This document shows, in pieces, positions 45,611 to 55,423 of a stretch of 64,000 nt of DNA (positions within the stretch are counted from its first letter, which is position 1; each line of letters opens with the position of its first letter). The notes under the pieces were generated by a model. The model did no database searches. It worked only from the letters and a program-made list of their open reading frames with translations, and was not told the DNA's origin. The position numbers and the translations under genes were made by a program. Location of the stretch: assembly GCF_016583565.1 (NCBI RefSeq), contig NZ_NRRF01000015.1:1-64000 (forward strand), written 5' to 3'. This DNA comes from Thiocystis violacea. Lineage in GTDB: Bacteria > Pseudomonadota > Gammaproteobacteria > Chromatiales > Chromatiaceae.

Positions 45611-46237
45611 CTAACCGGCGGCGGGTAGGTTGTCGATCTTGAGGCGGATCAGTTGCGACAGGCTGCTGCCCTTTTCGATCGCCTGCTCGTAGGCGGTCCG
45701 CGCGGCGGCCGCATCGCCGCGGGCGGCGGCGATGTCACCGCGTACCGCGGCGAATTCACCGGCGAACGCGGCACTCTTGTCATGGGCCTCGATGGTCTTC
45801 TCGGCCGCATCCAGCTGCTTTTCCGCAACTTGGATGCGTGCGAGGCGCAGCGCGGCGATGCGGGCCAAGGCCGGATCTGGTGCGTCGTCGATGACGCTTT
45901 GCAGGGCGGCGATCGCCTCTGGCGTCTTACCGGCGTCGTAGAGCGACTTGGCGGCGACCAAGGCGCCGAGCGCGGGGTAGGGTGTCGAGCCGAAGTCCTC
46001 TTCCAGCATTCCGAGTTGTTTGGCAACGGCGTCCGGCTGACTGCCGGAGGCGTTGGTCATCAATTGCTCGAAGGCGGTCGATGCCTGGCCGGCGACGGAG
46101 TCCTGGTGACCGATCCACAGCCGCCAGCCGTAGATGGAGGCAAGACCGATGGCGGCGCCCGCGACGACGGACACGCCGTTCTCCCTCCACCATTTTTTGA
46201 TGGCTTCGACTTTTTCCTCGTCGGTTTCGTAATTCAC
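45611..46237 (-). CDS. yfgM: YfgM-like inner-membrane TPR protein
   Basis: This 208-residue protein has a short cytoplasmic start (NYETDEEKVEAIKKWWRENG), one membrane helix (VSVVAGAAIGLASIYGWRLW) and a periplasmic TPR-like domain. This is the usual YfgM (DUF2133) architecture; YfgM interacts with the SecYEG translocon and periplasmic chaperones. It lies 18 bases before bamB in the same operon. Confidence 0.92.
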   Translation of the reverse strand: MNYETDEEKVEAIKKWWRENGVSVVAGAAIGLASIYGWRLWIGHQDSVAGQASTAFEQLMTNASGSQPDAVAKQLGMLEEDFGSTPYPALGALVAAKSLYDAGKTPEAIAALQSVIDDAPDPALARIAALRLARIQVAEKQLDAAEKTIEAHDKSAAFAGEFAAVRGDIAAARGDAAAARTAYEQAIEKGSSLSQLIRLKIDNLPAAG

Positions 46238-46436
46238 TGCGGTCTCCGTCGGATGTCCATGGCGCGTGGCGAGTCGATCTGGCGTCGATCGCGCTCGCGG
46301 CCTGGCAGAGGCTGGCCGCGATGTCGCGCACTCTATAGAGGGTTTGTTGGAAACGCCAATGGAATCAGCGTATCCCGTACTTTTGTCGGCGTTCTGTGCC
46401 TTGGGTTAGCGCGCTTGGGACGCGCCAGCGGTGGCG

Positions 46437-47699
46437 TCAGATATTCGCCGCGAGAAAGGCGACCAGCTCGTCCAGTCTCAGCGCTCGTTGCTCGACGTCT
46501 TGGCGCAGGTCTTTCACGCCAACGACCTCGCGTGCGACCTCCTCGTCTCCCACGATGAGCGCGAAGCGGGCACCGCTCTTGTCGGCCTTCTTGAACTGGC
46601 TCTTGAAGCTGCCGCCGCCGCAGTGGGTGATGAGGCGCAGCGCCGGGACAGCATCGCGCAGTCGCTCGCTCATGCCTGGCGCCGCTCGCTGGGCATGCTC
46701 GCCCACGGCGACGAAATAGGCATCGACCGTCGGCTCGATCGCCTGGCCAGGCTGCTGCATCAGCTCGACCAGACGCTCGATGCCCATGGCGAAGCCCACC
46801 GCGGGCGTAGGGCGACCGCCGAGCTGCTCGACCAGGCCGTCGTACCGGCCCCCGGCACACACCGTCCCTTGGGCGCCCAGTTCATCGGTGATCCACTCGA
46901 AGACGGTGCGGTTGTAGTAGTCCAGCCCGCGCACCAGCCGCGGGTTGATCTGGTAGGCGACGCCCGCCTCCGCGAGGCTGCTGCAGATCTGCTCGAAGTG
47001 GCGGCGTGTCTCGTCGCCAAGGCAGTCCGCGAGGGAGGGCGCATCCGCCACGATCTGCTGCGTCTGCGGGTTCTTGGAGTCCAGGATGCGCAGCGGATTG
47101 GTTTGCAGGCGTCGCTGGCTATCGGCGTCCAGCGCATCCAGGTGGCCTTGCAGATAGTCCACCAACCGCTCGCGATAGGCCTGGCGCTCGCCCTGATCGC
47201 CCAGGGTGTTGATCTCCAGCCGGAACCGTTCGAAGCCCAGTTGGCGCCAGAGCCGAGCGGTGAGCAGGATGACCTCCAGATCGATGTCCGGCCCCGGGAG
47301 GCCGAAGACCTCGACGCCGATCTGGTGGAACTGCCGGTATCGCCCGCGCTGCGGACGCTCATAGCGGAACATGGGGCCGCGGTACCAGAGGCGCTGGGGT
47401 TGCGCCAGCAGGCCATGCTCGACGGCGGCGCGCACACAGCTCGCCGTCCCCTCGGGCCGCAGGCTGAGGCCGTCGCCGTTGCGATCCTCGAAGCTGTACA
47501 TCTCCTTTTCGACGATGTCGGTGACCTCGCCGATGGAGCGTTTGAACAGCTCGGTGACCTCGACCAGTGGCGTGCGGATCTCGCTATAGCCGTAGCTGGA
47601 GAGCACCTGCCTTGCGGCATCTTCCAGACGGTGCCAAAAGGCGATTCGGTCCGGGAGGATGTCGTGCATCCCCCGGATGGCTTGGATGTTCTTGCTCAT
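46437..47699 (-). CDS. hisS: Histidyl-tRNA synthetase
   Basis: This is a 420-residue class II synthetase with [13 protein letters not shown] at the start, motif 2 [15 protein letters not shown], the His-binding [15 protein letters not shown] and motif 3 [14 protein letters not shown], and the C-terminal anticodon-binding domain. It attaches histidine to tRNA-His. It is upstream of yfgM with a 199-base gap. The gene normally preceding it, ispG, is absent. Confidence 0.97.
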   Translation of the reverse strand: MSKNIQAIRGMHDILPDRIAFWHRLEDAARQVLSSYGYSEIRTPLVEVTELFKRSIGEVTDIVEKEMYSFEDRNGDGLSLRPEGTASCVRAAVEHGLLAQPQRLWYRGPMFRYERPQRGRYRQFHQIGVEVFGLPGPDIDLEVILLTARLWRQLGFERFRLEINTLGDQGERQAYRERLVDYLQGHLDALDADSQRRLQTNPLRILDSKNPQTQQIVADAPSLADCLGDETRRHFEQICSSLAEAGVAYQINPRLVRGLDYYNRTVFEWITDELGAQGTVCAGGRYDGLVEQLGGRPTPAVGFAMGIERLVELMQQPGQAIEPTVDAYFVAVGEHAQRAAPGMSERLRDAVPALRLITHCGGGSFKSQFKKADKSGARFALIVGDEEVAREVVGVKDLRQDVEQRALRLDELVAFLAANI

Positions 47700-47731
47700 G
47701 AGTGGCGGACAGGGATGGCGGCCATGGCCGC

Positions 47732-47811
47732 GTGGACCCGGGTGATCATTCGTGGAACCAGGTGATCATGTGTTGACCCAGGTGATCATTAGTTGACCCA
47801 AGTCATCATTC
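47732..47811 (-). repeat. Four 20-bp tandem repeats between rodZ and hisS
   Basis: Four units of 20 bases: GTGGACCCGGGTGATCATTC, GTGGAACCAGGTGATCATGT, GTTGACCCAGGTGATCATTA, GTTGACCCAAGTCATCATTC. Each holds a TGATCA-like palindrome. The stop codon of rodZ (47806-47808 on the plus strand) falls inside the last unit, so the array begins in rodZ and fills the space before hisS. Confidence 0.9.
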
Positions 47812-48849
47812 AGTCTCTGCCTTGGGGTCTAGGGAGAACCGGGCTACGTTTCCCTGGGCGCGGCTGCCGAGATCCAAGGGTTTGTCTCCCACCAGCAGCT
47901 GGGTGGCGGCGGCATTGCCGATCACCAGTTTATAGGGCGGTTCTCCGGTCAGGACGCGGCGGTCTCCCGCGCGCATCTCGCCATTCAGGACCACCTCGCC
48001 GGCGGCGTCGCGCACGTCGACCCAGGAGGTCCCGCTGAACTGGAGTACCACCTCTTGCGACACGGGCGCTTGCGCGGGCGCGGGCTCAGCCGCGGGCGGC
48101 GTTCCCGTGGGGAGGCTCTCGGCGGGGATGATCCCGCTGGCGCTGGTGGCCGCTGCTGTGTCGGTCGTCTCGGTCGTCACGCCCGTGGTCGCGGGCGTCG
48201 AGGGTATCGGGCGCCGCAAGGGAATGGCGTCGGGAGGCACGGCGACCGTCGAGCCGAAGGAGTCGACTGGCGCCGCTGTCTCGGCCTCGCCGGATTCGGC
48301 CAGTGGCGCGTTCGCGGAGGTTGCGGTCTCATCCGACGCGCCTGTCGCGCTCTGATCCGCGTCCAGCAGGAGGCTGTCGGAGGCGCTCGGCTGCAGCGCG
48401 CTCATGTCGGCGTCCACGGCGCCGCGCCCCTGCCACCAGAGGGCGGCCGCCCCGACCGCCGCGCCCGCCAGCAGGATGCTGAGGCCCCAGATCCAGATGC
48501 CGCCGCTGCGCGCGGGCTTCTTGGGGGGCTGGCGCTGTACGGTTCGTGCGATGGGTGCGTCCTGCTCCGGGCTCAGGGAGCGGTAGGCGTCGATGATGGG
48601 ATTGGGGTCTGCTCCGAGCAGACGCGCATAGTTTCTCAGGTAGCCGGCAACGAAGACGGGGCTCGGCAGCTCGTCGAGCTGATCGCTCTCCAGGGCTTCG
48701 ACGACACTGCGTTCGAGATGGAGCTGCGCGGCGACCCGCTCGATCTCCATGCCGCGCGACTGGCGCAGCGCCCGCAGTCGTCCGCCTGGGCTCGCGGCGA
48801 ATGCGCCTGGATTCTGATCATCGGACTGCATGTTCGTCGGTTGGCTCAT
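47806..48849 (-). CDS. rodZ: Cell-shape protein RodZ
   Basis: This 347-residue protein has a cytoplasmic helix-turn-helix (GGRLRALRQSRGMEIERVA; YLRNYARLLG), a membrane helix near residue 122 (IWIWGLSILLAGAAVGAAALWW), a Ser/Thr/Ala/Pro-rich periplasmic linker and a C-terminal DUF4115 domain (VVLQFSGTSWVDVRDAAGEV). RodZ links MreB to the elongation machinery. Upstream is pilW with a six-base gap. Confidence 0.93.
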   Translation of the reverse strand: MSQPTNMQSDDQNPGAFAASPGGRLRALRQSRGMEIERVAAQLHLERSVVEALESDQLDELPSPVFVAGYLRNYARLLGADPNPIIDAYRSLSPEQDAPIARTVQRQPPKKPARSGGIWIWGLSILLAGAAVGAAALWWQGRGAVDADMSALQPSASDSLLLDADQSATGASDETATSANAPLAESGEAETAAPVDSFGSTVAVPPDAIPLRRPIPSTPATTGVTTETTDTAAATSASGIIPAESLPTGTPPAAEPAPAQAPVSQEVVLQFSGTSWVDVRDAAGEVVLNGEMRAGDRRVLTGEPPYKLVIGNAAATQLLVGDKPLDLGSRAQGNVARFSLDPKAETE

Positions 48850-48855
48850 GGCAGC

Positions 48856-49647
48856 TCAGTTTCCTGCGGGTCGCGAGGTTTTCGGGGTTTGCGGATAGTT
48901 CGCTGCCAACACCTTTTCATAATAGGCAGCGCGCTTGCGGTTGCCGAGCTTGCGCTCGGCCTGGGCGCCGACCTCGAGTGCGGTGTAGGACACGCTGGCC
49001 GTGCGCGCGGTCTCGGGCTTGAAGTAGCGGTCGATGTAGTCTTTCGCGGTCTTTGCATCGCCGCGCTTCATCGCCAACTCCGCCAATTTGACCAGGGGCG
49101 CGCCGAAGGCCGCGTTCGCTTGCATGGCAGACCTGTAGTAGGTCTCGGCCTTGGTGGTGTTGCCGGCATCCACGGCGCAATTGCCCGCATTGGTCATGGC
49201 GATCCAGGGTGTCGTATAGACGGGGTTCTCGGTGGCCTTGGCGAAGTAGGTGTCGGCCTCCGCGTACTTGCGCTGCTTGCACAGAAAAGAGGCGTAGGCG
49301 TTCAGGATGTCCGAGTTGTTCGGGGCGAGCTTGACGGCGCGCTCATAGTGTTTCGATGCCTCGTCGGGCTGGCGCAGCTCCTCCAGCAGGAAGGCGAGCC
49401 AGATCTGCGCCCGCGGATACTTGTCATCGGCCTCGATCGCCTGCTGGGCGCGTCGGAAGGCGACCTCGGTTTGGCCGCGCTTGTAGTACTCCTCCGCCAT
49501 CTTGACGTAGAGCTCGGCCGGACTGGCCTCGGGTTCGAGCCCGAGCGCCTCGTCGGACTTCTGATACGCCTTCTCCCCGCCGCAGGCTGCAAGCGCCAGG
49601 CAGAGACCAAAGACGATCGGCAGGCGTTGATCGAAGCATTTGCTCAT
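48856..49647 (-). CDS. pilW: Type IV pilus biogenesis TPR lipoprotein PilW (PilF)
   Basis: This 263-residue lipoprotein (signal FGLCLALAACGG) has about six TPR units, e.g. YPRAQIWLAFLLEELRQPDE and NNSDILNAYASFLCKQRKYA. PilW/PilF is the pilotin that delivers the PilQ secretin to the outer membrane. The ATG overlaps the rlmN stop by four bases. The rlmN-pilW-rodZ order is standard. Confidence 0.9.
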   Translation of the reverse strand: MSKCFDQRLPIVFGLCLALAACGGEKAYQKSDEALGLEPEASPAELYVKMAEEYYKRGQTEVAFRRAQQAIEADDKYPRAQIWLAFLLEELRQPDEASKHYERAVKLAPNNSDILNAYASFLCKQRKYAEADTYFAKATENPVYTTPWIAMTNAGNCAVDAGNTTKAETYYRSAMQANAAFGAPLVKLAELAMKRGDAKTAKDYIDRYFKPETARTASVSYTALEVGAQAERKLGNRKRAAYYEKVLAANYPQTPKTSRPAGN

Positions 49648-50738
49648 GGAGCCACCATTCTACCGTGCTCGACCAGGATGCGTCCGAGTCGGCGTGTGCG
49701 ATCCTCGACGCGACCGACCAATTGTCCGCAGGCGGCCGAGATTTCGTCGCCGCGGGTCTTGCGTGTCATCGCGAAGATACCAGAACGCACGAGCCGCTGG
49801 CGAAAGGTCTCGATGCGATCCGCCGGCGAGGTGCCGAAGTCGCTCCCGGTGAAGGGGTTGAAGGGGATGAGGTTGACCTTGGACGGCACCCCTTCGAGCA
49901 AACGGATCAACTGCTTGGCATGCATCAGGCTGTCGTTGACGCCATCCAGCATGATGTATTCCCAGGTGACCTTGCGGCGTTTGTCGTTGGCGACATAGGC
50001 CTTGCAGGCCGGCATCAGCTCGGCGAGCGGGTACTTGAGGTTGATCGGCACCAGCGTATCACGCAGCGCGTCGTTCGGTGCGTGCAGGGAAACGGCGAGC
50101 GAGACGTCGCTGACCTCGCGCAGCCGGTAGATGTTCGGGACGATCCCCGAGGTGCTCAGGGTGACGCGGTGCTTGGCCAGCATGTAGGCCAAGTCGTCCT
50201 GCATGATGTCCATGGCCTTGACCACGGCATCGAAGTTCGCGAGTGGTTCGCCCATGCCCATCATGACGACGTTCGTCGGCGGGACGTCGAGCTGGCGGGC
50301 GGCGTGCCAGACCTGGCCGATGATCTCCGCGACGCTCAGGTTGCGGTTGAAGCCCTGCTGGGCCGTCGCGCAGAAGGCGCAGTTGAGCGCGCAACCCACC
50401 TGGGAGGAGACGCAGATGGTGCTGCGCTTGCCCTCTGGAATGTAGACGGTCTCGATGCGCTGACCGTCATCCAGCTCCATCACCCATTTGGTGGTTCCGT
50501 CCGCCGAGGGGTGGTCCTGGATGATTCGCGGGAGTCGGATCTGCGTGCGCTCGCGCAGCGCGGCGCGCAGCGTCTTGGGGACATCGGTCATGGCGTCGAA
50601 ATCGACGACACCATGTTTGTGCATCCACTTGAAGAGGTTGCGCCCATGAAAGGTCTTGAAACCAAGCTCCGCCACCAGTGCCTCGCAGTCGGCGAGGTCC
50701 AGGTCGATGAGGTTGGGCTTGGTCTCGGTCGTTGTCAT
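49644..50738 (-). CDS. rlmN: 23S rRNA/tRNA adenine-C2 methyltransferase RlmN
   Basis: This 364-residue radical SAM methyltransferase has CALNCAFCATA (CX3CX2C), GMGEPLANFD and the C-terminal region with the methyl-carrying Cys (DEISAACGQL). It methylates A2503 of 23S rRNA and A37 of some tRNAs. Start at MTTTETKPNL (50738) is preferred to an in-frame ATG 12 codons upstream, which would overlap ndk. Confidence 0.96.
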   Translation of the reverse strand: MTTTETKPNLIDLDLADCEALVAELGFKTFHGRNLFKWMHKHGVVDFDAMTDVPKTLRAALRERTQIRLPRIIQDHPSADGTTKWVMELDDGQRIETVYIPEGKRSTICVSSQVGCALNCAFCATAQQGFNRNLSVAEIIGQVWHAARQLDVPPTNVVMMGMGEPLANFDAVVKAMDIMQDDLAYMLAKHRVTLSTSGIVPNIYRLREVSDVSLAVSLHAPNDALRDTLVPINLKYPLAELMPACKAYVANDKRRKVTWEYIMLDGVNDSLMHAKQLIRLLEGVPSKVNLIPFNPFTGSDFGTSPADRIETFRQRLVRSGIFAMTRKTRGDEISAACGQLVGRVEDRTRRLGRILVEHGRMVAP

Positions 50739-50755
50739 GGGCGTCTCTCTGGCGT

Positions 50756-51184
<429 letters not shown>

Positions 51185-51200
51185 GCTGGCTCCTGAATAG

Positions 51201-51272
51201 GGCGTTGATAGGGGTAAGGGCGTTGAAAGCGATCGGGTGGTTGAAAGAGATCGAGTCGTCGAAACGGGTGTC
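51201..51272 (-). repeat. Four imperfect 18-bp tandem repeats upstream of ndk
   Basis: Units starting at 51201, 51219, 51237 and 51255: GGCGTTGATAGGGGTAAG, GGCGTTGAAAGCGATCGG, GTGGTTGAAAGAGATCGA, GTCGTCGAAACGGGTGTC. On the ndk strand each contains TTCAAC or a variant. The array ends 17 bases before the ndk start codon. Confidence 0.6.
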
Positions 51273-51616
51273 GGCAGGAGAACCCTTCGGCGCGGGCTCG
51301 ATGCGCGCCGGCGGGATCGTCGACTTCGACAATAGGCTAACCCACAAGTGTATAGGCAGCGACTTGGGCGAGCAATGGCGCGCGTGTCATTCGCGCTCGG
51401 GCGCTCGCGGCCTGTCCGGTCGCTCCGGTTGTCTGCTCGTCCTCAAGAGCTTGGCCATGGCGCCAGCTCCGCCCGCGTTGGCCCTGGGTGTCGATCCAGA
51501 GATGCGGCAGACCGAGCGCGCGCAGCCATTCGGCGCCGCGTGCGCCTTGCTCGGGGCCGATGGATCAATTGCAGCTCAGGATCGGCAGCCTGGGTCTCGA
51601 TGGCATCTGCTGGCCC
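51273..51616. other. Gap between the TlpA-like gene and the ndk leader
   Basis: A minus-strand frame shows protein-like stretches, GAEWLRALGLPHLWIDTQG and [17 protein letters not shown], at about 51390-51530. A different frame just upstream reads ADAIETQAADPELQLIHRP. They could be one decayed gene with a frameshift, but I do not recognise it. No terminator or promoter is clear. Confidence 0.3.
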
Positions 51617-52111
51617 TCAAGGTTGCGAGAGCAGCGTCTCGACTTGAGCGCGGACCTTGGTCGCGTCTCCCGACTCGAAGCCCTCGTGGATGTCGTGGAT
51701 CCGGCCCGAGCGATCGATGAGATAGGATGTCGGCATGCCCTTGACCTTGTAGAGGCGCGGGCACTTGCCCTCGGGGTCTGCGCCGATGGTGAAGGTCACC
51801 GGGTGCTTGGCGAGGAAGCCTTCGGCATCCCGAGTCTCTTCGTCCAGGTTGATGGCGACGACCTCGAGTCCACGGCTCTTCAGATCGCGGTGCATCTGCT
51901 CGATGAAGGGAAACGACTTCGCGCAGGGGACGCACCAGGAGGCCCAGAAGTCCAGATAGACGACCTTGCCGGGCAGCGCGGCGGGGTCGACATGGGCATC
52001 TCCGGAGAGGGTCGGCACGGCGCAGCCAGGGGCGGCTGATCCGACATCCGCCGCCTGAACGCCGGTCCAGCCCAGCGCGAGCAAGAATGGGAGCGAATGC
52101 GTGAGTGTCAT
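51617..52111 (-). CDS. TlpA-like thiol:disulfide thioredoxin
   Basis: Starting at MTLTHSLPFLLALGWTG (52111) gives 164 residues with a signal peptide and a thioredoxin fold. Features are YLDFWASWCVPCAKSF (CVPC active site), VVAINLDEETRDAEGF and VKGMPTSYLIDRSG with the cis-Pro. Such periplasmic proteins reduce disulfides, for example for cytochrome c maturation or metal-centre assembly. An in-frame ATG further upstream would add a basic, non-signal sequence and is not preferred. No ccm gene is adjacent. Confidence 0.88.
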   Translation of the reverse strand: MTLTHSLPFLLALGWTGVQAADVGSAAPGCAVPTLSGDAHVDPAALPGKVVYLDFWASWCVPCAKSFPFIEQMHRDLKSRGLEVVAINLDEETRDAEGFLAKHPVTFTIGADPEGKCPRLYKVKGMPTSYLIDRSGRIHDIHEGFESGDATKVRAQVETLLSQP

Positions 52112-52277
52112 GGGACGTCCCTCGGCGTGAGAATGGGGCTGAACGGGTGCGACGGCGCGCGGGTGGACCCCCCGACGTCTTCCATGAGCGCGCAACGGCC
52201 GACTGGCTTGGGCCCTCATTCTAACGAAGAATCACAGTCACGCGAGACTGGCGGCGGCTTGGCCTGATCGCCACCTT

Positions 52278-52309
52278 TCATTCAATGGTCAAATCATTCA
52301 ATGGTCGAT
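52278..52309 (+). repeat. Two 16-bp tandem repeats before the DHH gene
   Basis: TCATTCAATGGTC occurs at 52278-52290 and again at 52294-52306, separated by AAA, a 16-base period. It ends about 12 bases before the ATG of the DHH phosphoesterase. Confidence 0.8.
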
Positions 52310-52321
52310 TCGGGAGATGCG

Positions 52322-53275
52322 ATGAGCCACTACGACGTTTTTAATGGTGACGCGGACGGGATCTGCGCCCTGCAGCAGCTACGCCTTGCGCAGCCGCTCG
52401 ATGCGGTCCTGGTGACGGGCGTCAAGCGTGAGATCGACCTGCTGCGCCGCGTTCCAGACGAGGCGGGCGCCGCCATCACCGTGCTCGACGTCTCTCTGGA
52501 CAAGAACCGCAATGACCTGGAGCGGTTACTTGCCGCGGGTGCCAGCGTCCGCTACTTCGACCATCACTTTCCGGGTGACATCCCCACGGCTACGGCCTTG
52601 GACGTGCATATCGAGACGCTCCCGGACAAGGGAACCAGCCTGCTCGTCGACGACTACCTGAACGGCAGTCAACGGGCCTGGGCCGTGGTCGGCACCTTCG
52701 GCGACAACTTCGACCGGTCCGCGCGGCGCGCGGCCGAGCCCTTGGGCTTGCCCGAGTCGGATATCGCCAAGCTGCGCGACCTTGGCATCTACATCAACTA
52801 CAACGGCTACGGTCCCACGGTCGAGGATCTGCACTTTCCGCCGGACGACCTCTACCGGCGGTTGCAACCCTATGCCGACCCGCTCGCCTTCATCGCGGAT
52901 GACCCCGCCTTTGCAGCGCTGCGCGACGGCTACACCGAGGACATGGAGAGATCGCGGGCGATCGCCCCAGCGTTGAATGATGCCGGCCATCGTCTCTTCA
53001 TCCTCCCGGCGGAGCCCTGGGCGCGCCGTGCCAGCGGTGTGCTCGCGAACGAGCTGGCGCAGGCCGAGCCCGAGAAGGCGCACGCCATCCTCACGCGCCT
53101 TCCGGCCGGTGGATTCCTGGTCAGCGTGCGCGCGCCCATCGCCCGGCCCGACGGCGCCGACCTCTTGTGCCGCCAGTTCCCAACCGGCGGCGGACGCAAG
53201 GCGGCGGCGGGCATCAATGATCTGCCGGAGGACAGCTACGCTGGCTTCGTGGACGCCTTTCGGCGCGCGTTCTGA
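52322..53275 (+). CDS. DHH-family phosphoesterase
   Basis: This 317-residue protein has the DHH domain (YDVFNGDADGICALQQL; VRYFDHHFPG with the DHH triad and a further ITVLDVSLDKN) and the C-terminal DHHA1-like GGG motif (RQFPTGGGRKAAAGIN). This group hydrolyses small phosphodiesters, nanoRNAs or cyclic dinucleotides with Mn2+; the substrate of this branch is not known. Start at ATG 52322, with GGGAG at about 52311-52315. Confidence 0.85.
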   Translation: MSHYDVFNGDADGICALQQLRLAQPLDAVLVTGVKREIDLLRRVPDEAGAAITVLDVSLDKNRNDLERLLAAGASVRYFDHHFPGDIPTATALDVHIETLPDKGTSLLVDDYLNGSQRAWAVVGTFGDNFDRSARRAAEPLGLPESDIAKLRDLGIYINYNGYGPTVEDLHFPPDDLYRRLQPYADPLAFIADDPAFAALRDGYTEDMERSRAIAPALNDAGHRLFILPAEPWARRASGVLANELAQAEPEKAHAILTRLPAGGFLVSVRAPIARPDGADLLCRQFPTGGGRKAAAGINDLPEDSYAGFVDAFRRAF

Positions 53276-53399
53276 GCCGCTAGACGTACAGAGCGCGGCG
53301 GCCTCGAACCGCTTCATCGTTTCGTCGCGCTCATGGCCTGTTCAGTGTCACTTGCTCAAGGCTGCAGGCTGGAGGCATCCCCGTGTAGCCCCCATCGAT

Positions 53400-53990
53400 C
53401 TACTTCGCCACGATCACCGGATCGCCGATCTTCATGGTCTCGAAGAGGAAGCGCGCGTCCTTCTCCCCGAGCCTGATGCAGCCATGGGAGTCCGGATAGC
53501 CGGGCAGCCAGCCTTCGTGGAGGAAGTAGTTGCCGTGGAACTGCAGGGAATAGGGCATCCAGGCCTGCATGCCGAGCTGGTTGGTGTAGCGGCTCGAGAC
53601 TTTGTCCTTGTCCTTGCTGAGGACGGCGAACTGACCGGTCGGGGTCGGGTACCCCTGAGCGCCGGAGGAGATGGGGCCGACCCTGACGACCTGGTCGTCT
53701 TCGGCATAGGTGAATGCCTGCTGGTTGAGGGAGATGGTCAGCTTGCGGGTCTTGGCGGCGTCCGCCGATTCGGTCGCGGCGTCGGATTCGGGACTCGATG
53801 ATGCGCCATCGGCTGTCTCGGCGGTCTGCTCATCCGTCTGCGTCGGTTGCGTCTCCCCACTTGGCGCGTCGGTGGTCTTGGGTTCGGGGGCAGGTCGGTC
53901 GCCGATGGACTCTGTTGGTGTGTGGGCACAGGCGGTGAGCAGGATGCTGATGCAGCCTAGCGTGGTGACTCTCGCAAGAATGCCTGGCAT
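53400..53990 (-). CDS. L,D-transpeptidase lipoprotein (YkuD)
   Basis: This 196-residue protein has a lipoprotein signal ending LLTAC (Cys21), then a 60-residue Thr/Glu/Asp-rich linker and a YkuD catalytic domain with HEGWLPGYPDSHGCIRLGE (active-site His and Cys). Such enzymes make 3-3 peptidoglycan cross-links or attach lipoproteins to peptidoglycan. It lies 28 bases downstream of the GH13 gene on the same strand and may be co-transcribed. Confidence 0.9.
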   Translation of the reverse strand: MPGILARVTTLGCISILLTACAHTPTESIGDRPAPEPKTTDAPSGETQPTQTDEQTAETADGASSSPESDAATESADAAKTRKLTISLNQQAFTYAEDDQVVRVGPISSGAQGYPTPTGQFAVLSKDKDKVSSRYTNQLGMQAWMPYSLQFHGNYFLHEGWLPGYPDSHGCIRLGEKDARFLFETMKIGDPVIVAK

Positions 53991-54017
53991 CTGGATGGTG
54001 TTCCTCGATGGGTCGCC

Positions 54018-55286
54018 TCAGGGCGTGGTGACCAGGATCCGACCCATGCCGGGGCCAAGCTCGAACTCGAAGGGTGTCGGCAGAAAGTCCATCGGCCATT
54101 CCGGGGAGGCGTCGATGAGCGGTCCCGGTGTCCGGATGTGGCGGTAGAGATCCTCGACGTAGAGGTGCTGGCGGTTCCAGGGGTCCTTGTTGAGGGCAAG
54201 CAGGGCTTCGCCTTTGCCGGCCGGATGCTTCTTGTGGAGCAGCAGGACGGCGGGGTTCGACGCGTCCAGCCGCTCGATAGGCCCCTCGCTCTGGAAGACG
54301 GGATAGGTGTCTTTGATCCTATTGATCTGGGCGATGTAGTGGGTGAGGTCGATATTGATCCCCTCCCATTGATCGGGCTGCGTGTTGACCACGTCGAGCC
54401 GGCTGCGAAAGCCATACTCGAAACCGATGGGGATCATGACGCCCGCGGAGAAGAGCGCGGAGAAGAGATAGCGCTGGCGCATGGCGTTGGCATTGTCGCC
54501 CGTCTCGCAGTAGAGCCGCTCGGTGTCGTGGCTTTCCGGGAAGCTGATGGAGGGGACGACCTCCCGGGTCAGGTCGTATTGCTTGAGGAGCCAGTCACCG
54601 TTGAAATCCCACCATTTGGAGCTGTTGAAGATGGCGTCGAAGCCGGCGCCCGCGGTGGCGAGGGTCTGCTCCGGCGAGCAGCCGAGGGTCTCGGCGACGA
54701 AGACCGTGTCTGGATGGCGCTTGCGCACGCCCTCGATCAGGCGACGCCAGATGTCTTGCGGGATCTGGTAAGCGGCGTCGCAGCGGAAGCCGCGGAAGCC
54801 CAGGCCGACCAAGTACTCGATCAGCTCGAGGCAGTATTGCACCAATCCCTCGCGATCTGGTGAGTCCTCGTAGTCGAACTGGGCCAGGTCGTACCAGATG
54901 ACCTTGTTCCCATCCGCCTCGACGCAGAAGGGATTGGCGACCTTGCCGCCGTGGCGGACGAACCATTCCGGGTGCTGTTTGACGAGATTGGAATCGATGG
55001 CGCAGTGGTTGATGACGAGGTCAATCATCATGGACAGGCCGTGCGCCTGTGCCTCCTTGACCATGGCGCGAACCTGATTCTCGGAGGATAGGCGCGCGCG
55101 CGGCTTCAGGAGGTCCTTGTTGATCGAGAAGTAGTCGGCGATGGAGTAGAGGCTGGCGGAGCGACCCGGTTGCTGGATGGGGTTGACGAATACCCAGTCG
55201 AAACCCATCAGGGCGGCCCGTTGGAGGTGCGGCCCCCAATCCGCGAAGGGGCCGGCGAGACGCGGAAAGAGGTTATAGATCTTCAT
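54018..55286 (-). CDS. GH13 alpha-amylase-family glycosidase
   Basis: From MKIYNLFPRLAGPFADWG (55286) the protein has 422 residues and the TIM-barrel signatures of GH13: DLVINHCA (region I), FRGFRCDAAYQIP (nucleophile Asp), VFVAETLG (acid/base Glu) and SFPESHD (third Asp). It resembles GlgE-like maltosyltransferases and small amylases more than glycogen branching enzyme. With glgA directly upstream, a role in alpha-glucan metabolism is likely. A longer in-frame start is basic and lacks any domain. Confidence 0.85.
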   Translation of the reverse strand: MKIYNLFPRLAGPFADWGPHLQRAALMGFDWVFVNPIQQPGRSASLYSIADYFSINKDLLKPRARLSSENQVRAMVKEAQAHGLSMMIDLVINHCAIDSNLVKQHPEWFVRHGGKVANPFCVEADGNKVIWYDLAQFDYEDSPDREGLVQYCLELIEYLVGLGFRGFRCDAAYQIPQDIWRRLIEGVRKRHPDTVFVAETLGCSPEQTLATAGAGFDAIFNSSKWWDFNGDWLLKQYDLTREVVPSISFPESHDTERLYCETGDNANAMRQRYLFSALFSAGVMIPIGFEYGFRSRLDVVNTQPDQWEGINIDLTHYIAQINRIKDTYPVFQSEGPIERLDASNPAVLLLHKKHPAGKGEALLALNKDPWNRQHLYVEDLYRHIRTPGPLIDASPEWPMDFLPTPFEFELGPGMGRILVTTP

Positions 55287-55423
55287 TGGAACGCTGTTGT
55301 CCTTGCCGCGGTGATCGCGGCCCCTACCAGGTGGGAAGGTCGGAAGCTGTGCGTCGCCCGGTCGGGTCGGACCGCGGCGCGCAGCCATGATTGAAGGTTA
55401 GAGTTCGCGAGCGCGGCGATCGT

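Noticed and set aside
46431-47765. 444-codon plus-strand frame opposite hisS
   Set aside because: hisS is unambiguous on the minus strand; the opposite frame has no recognisable domain.
51340-51600. Decayed gene between ndk and the TlpA-like gene
   Set aside because: Protein-like stretches occur in two frames but no family is recognisable and high GC alone can give open frames.
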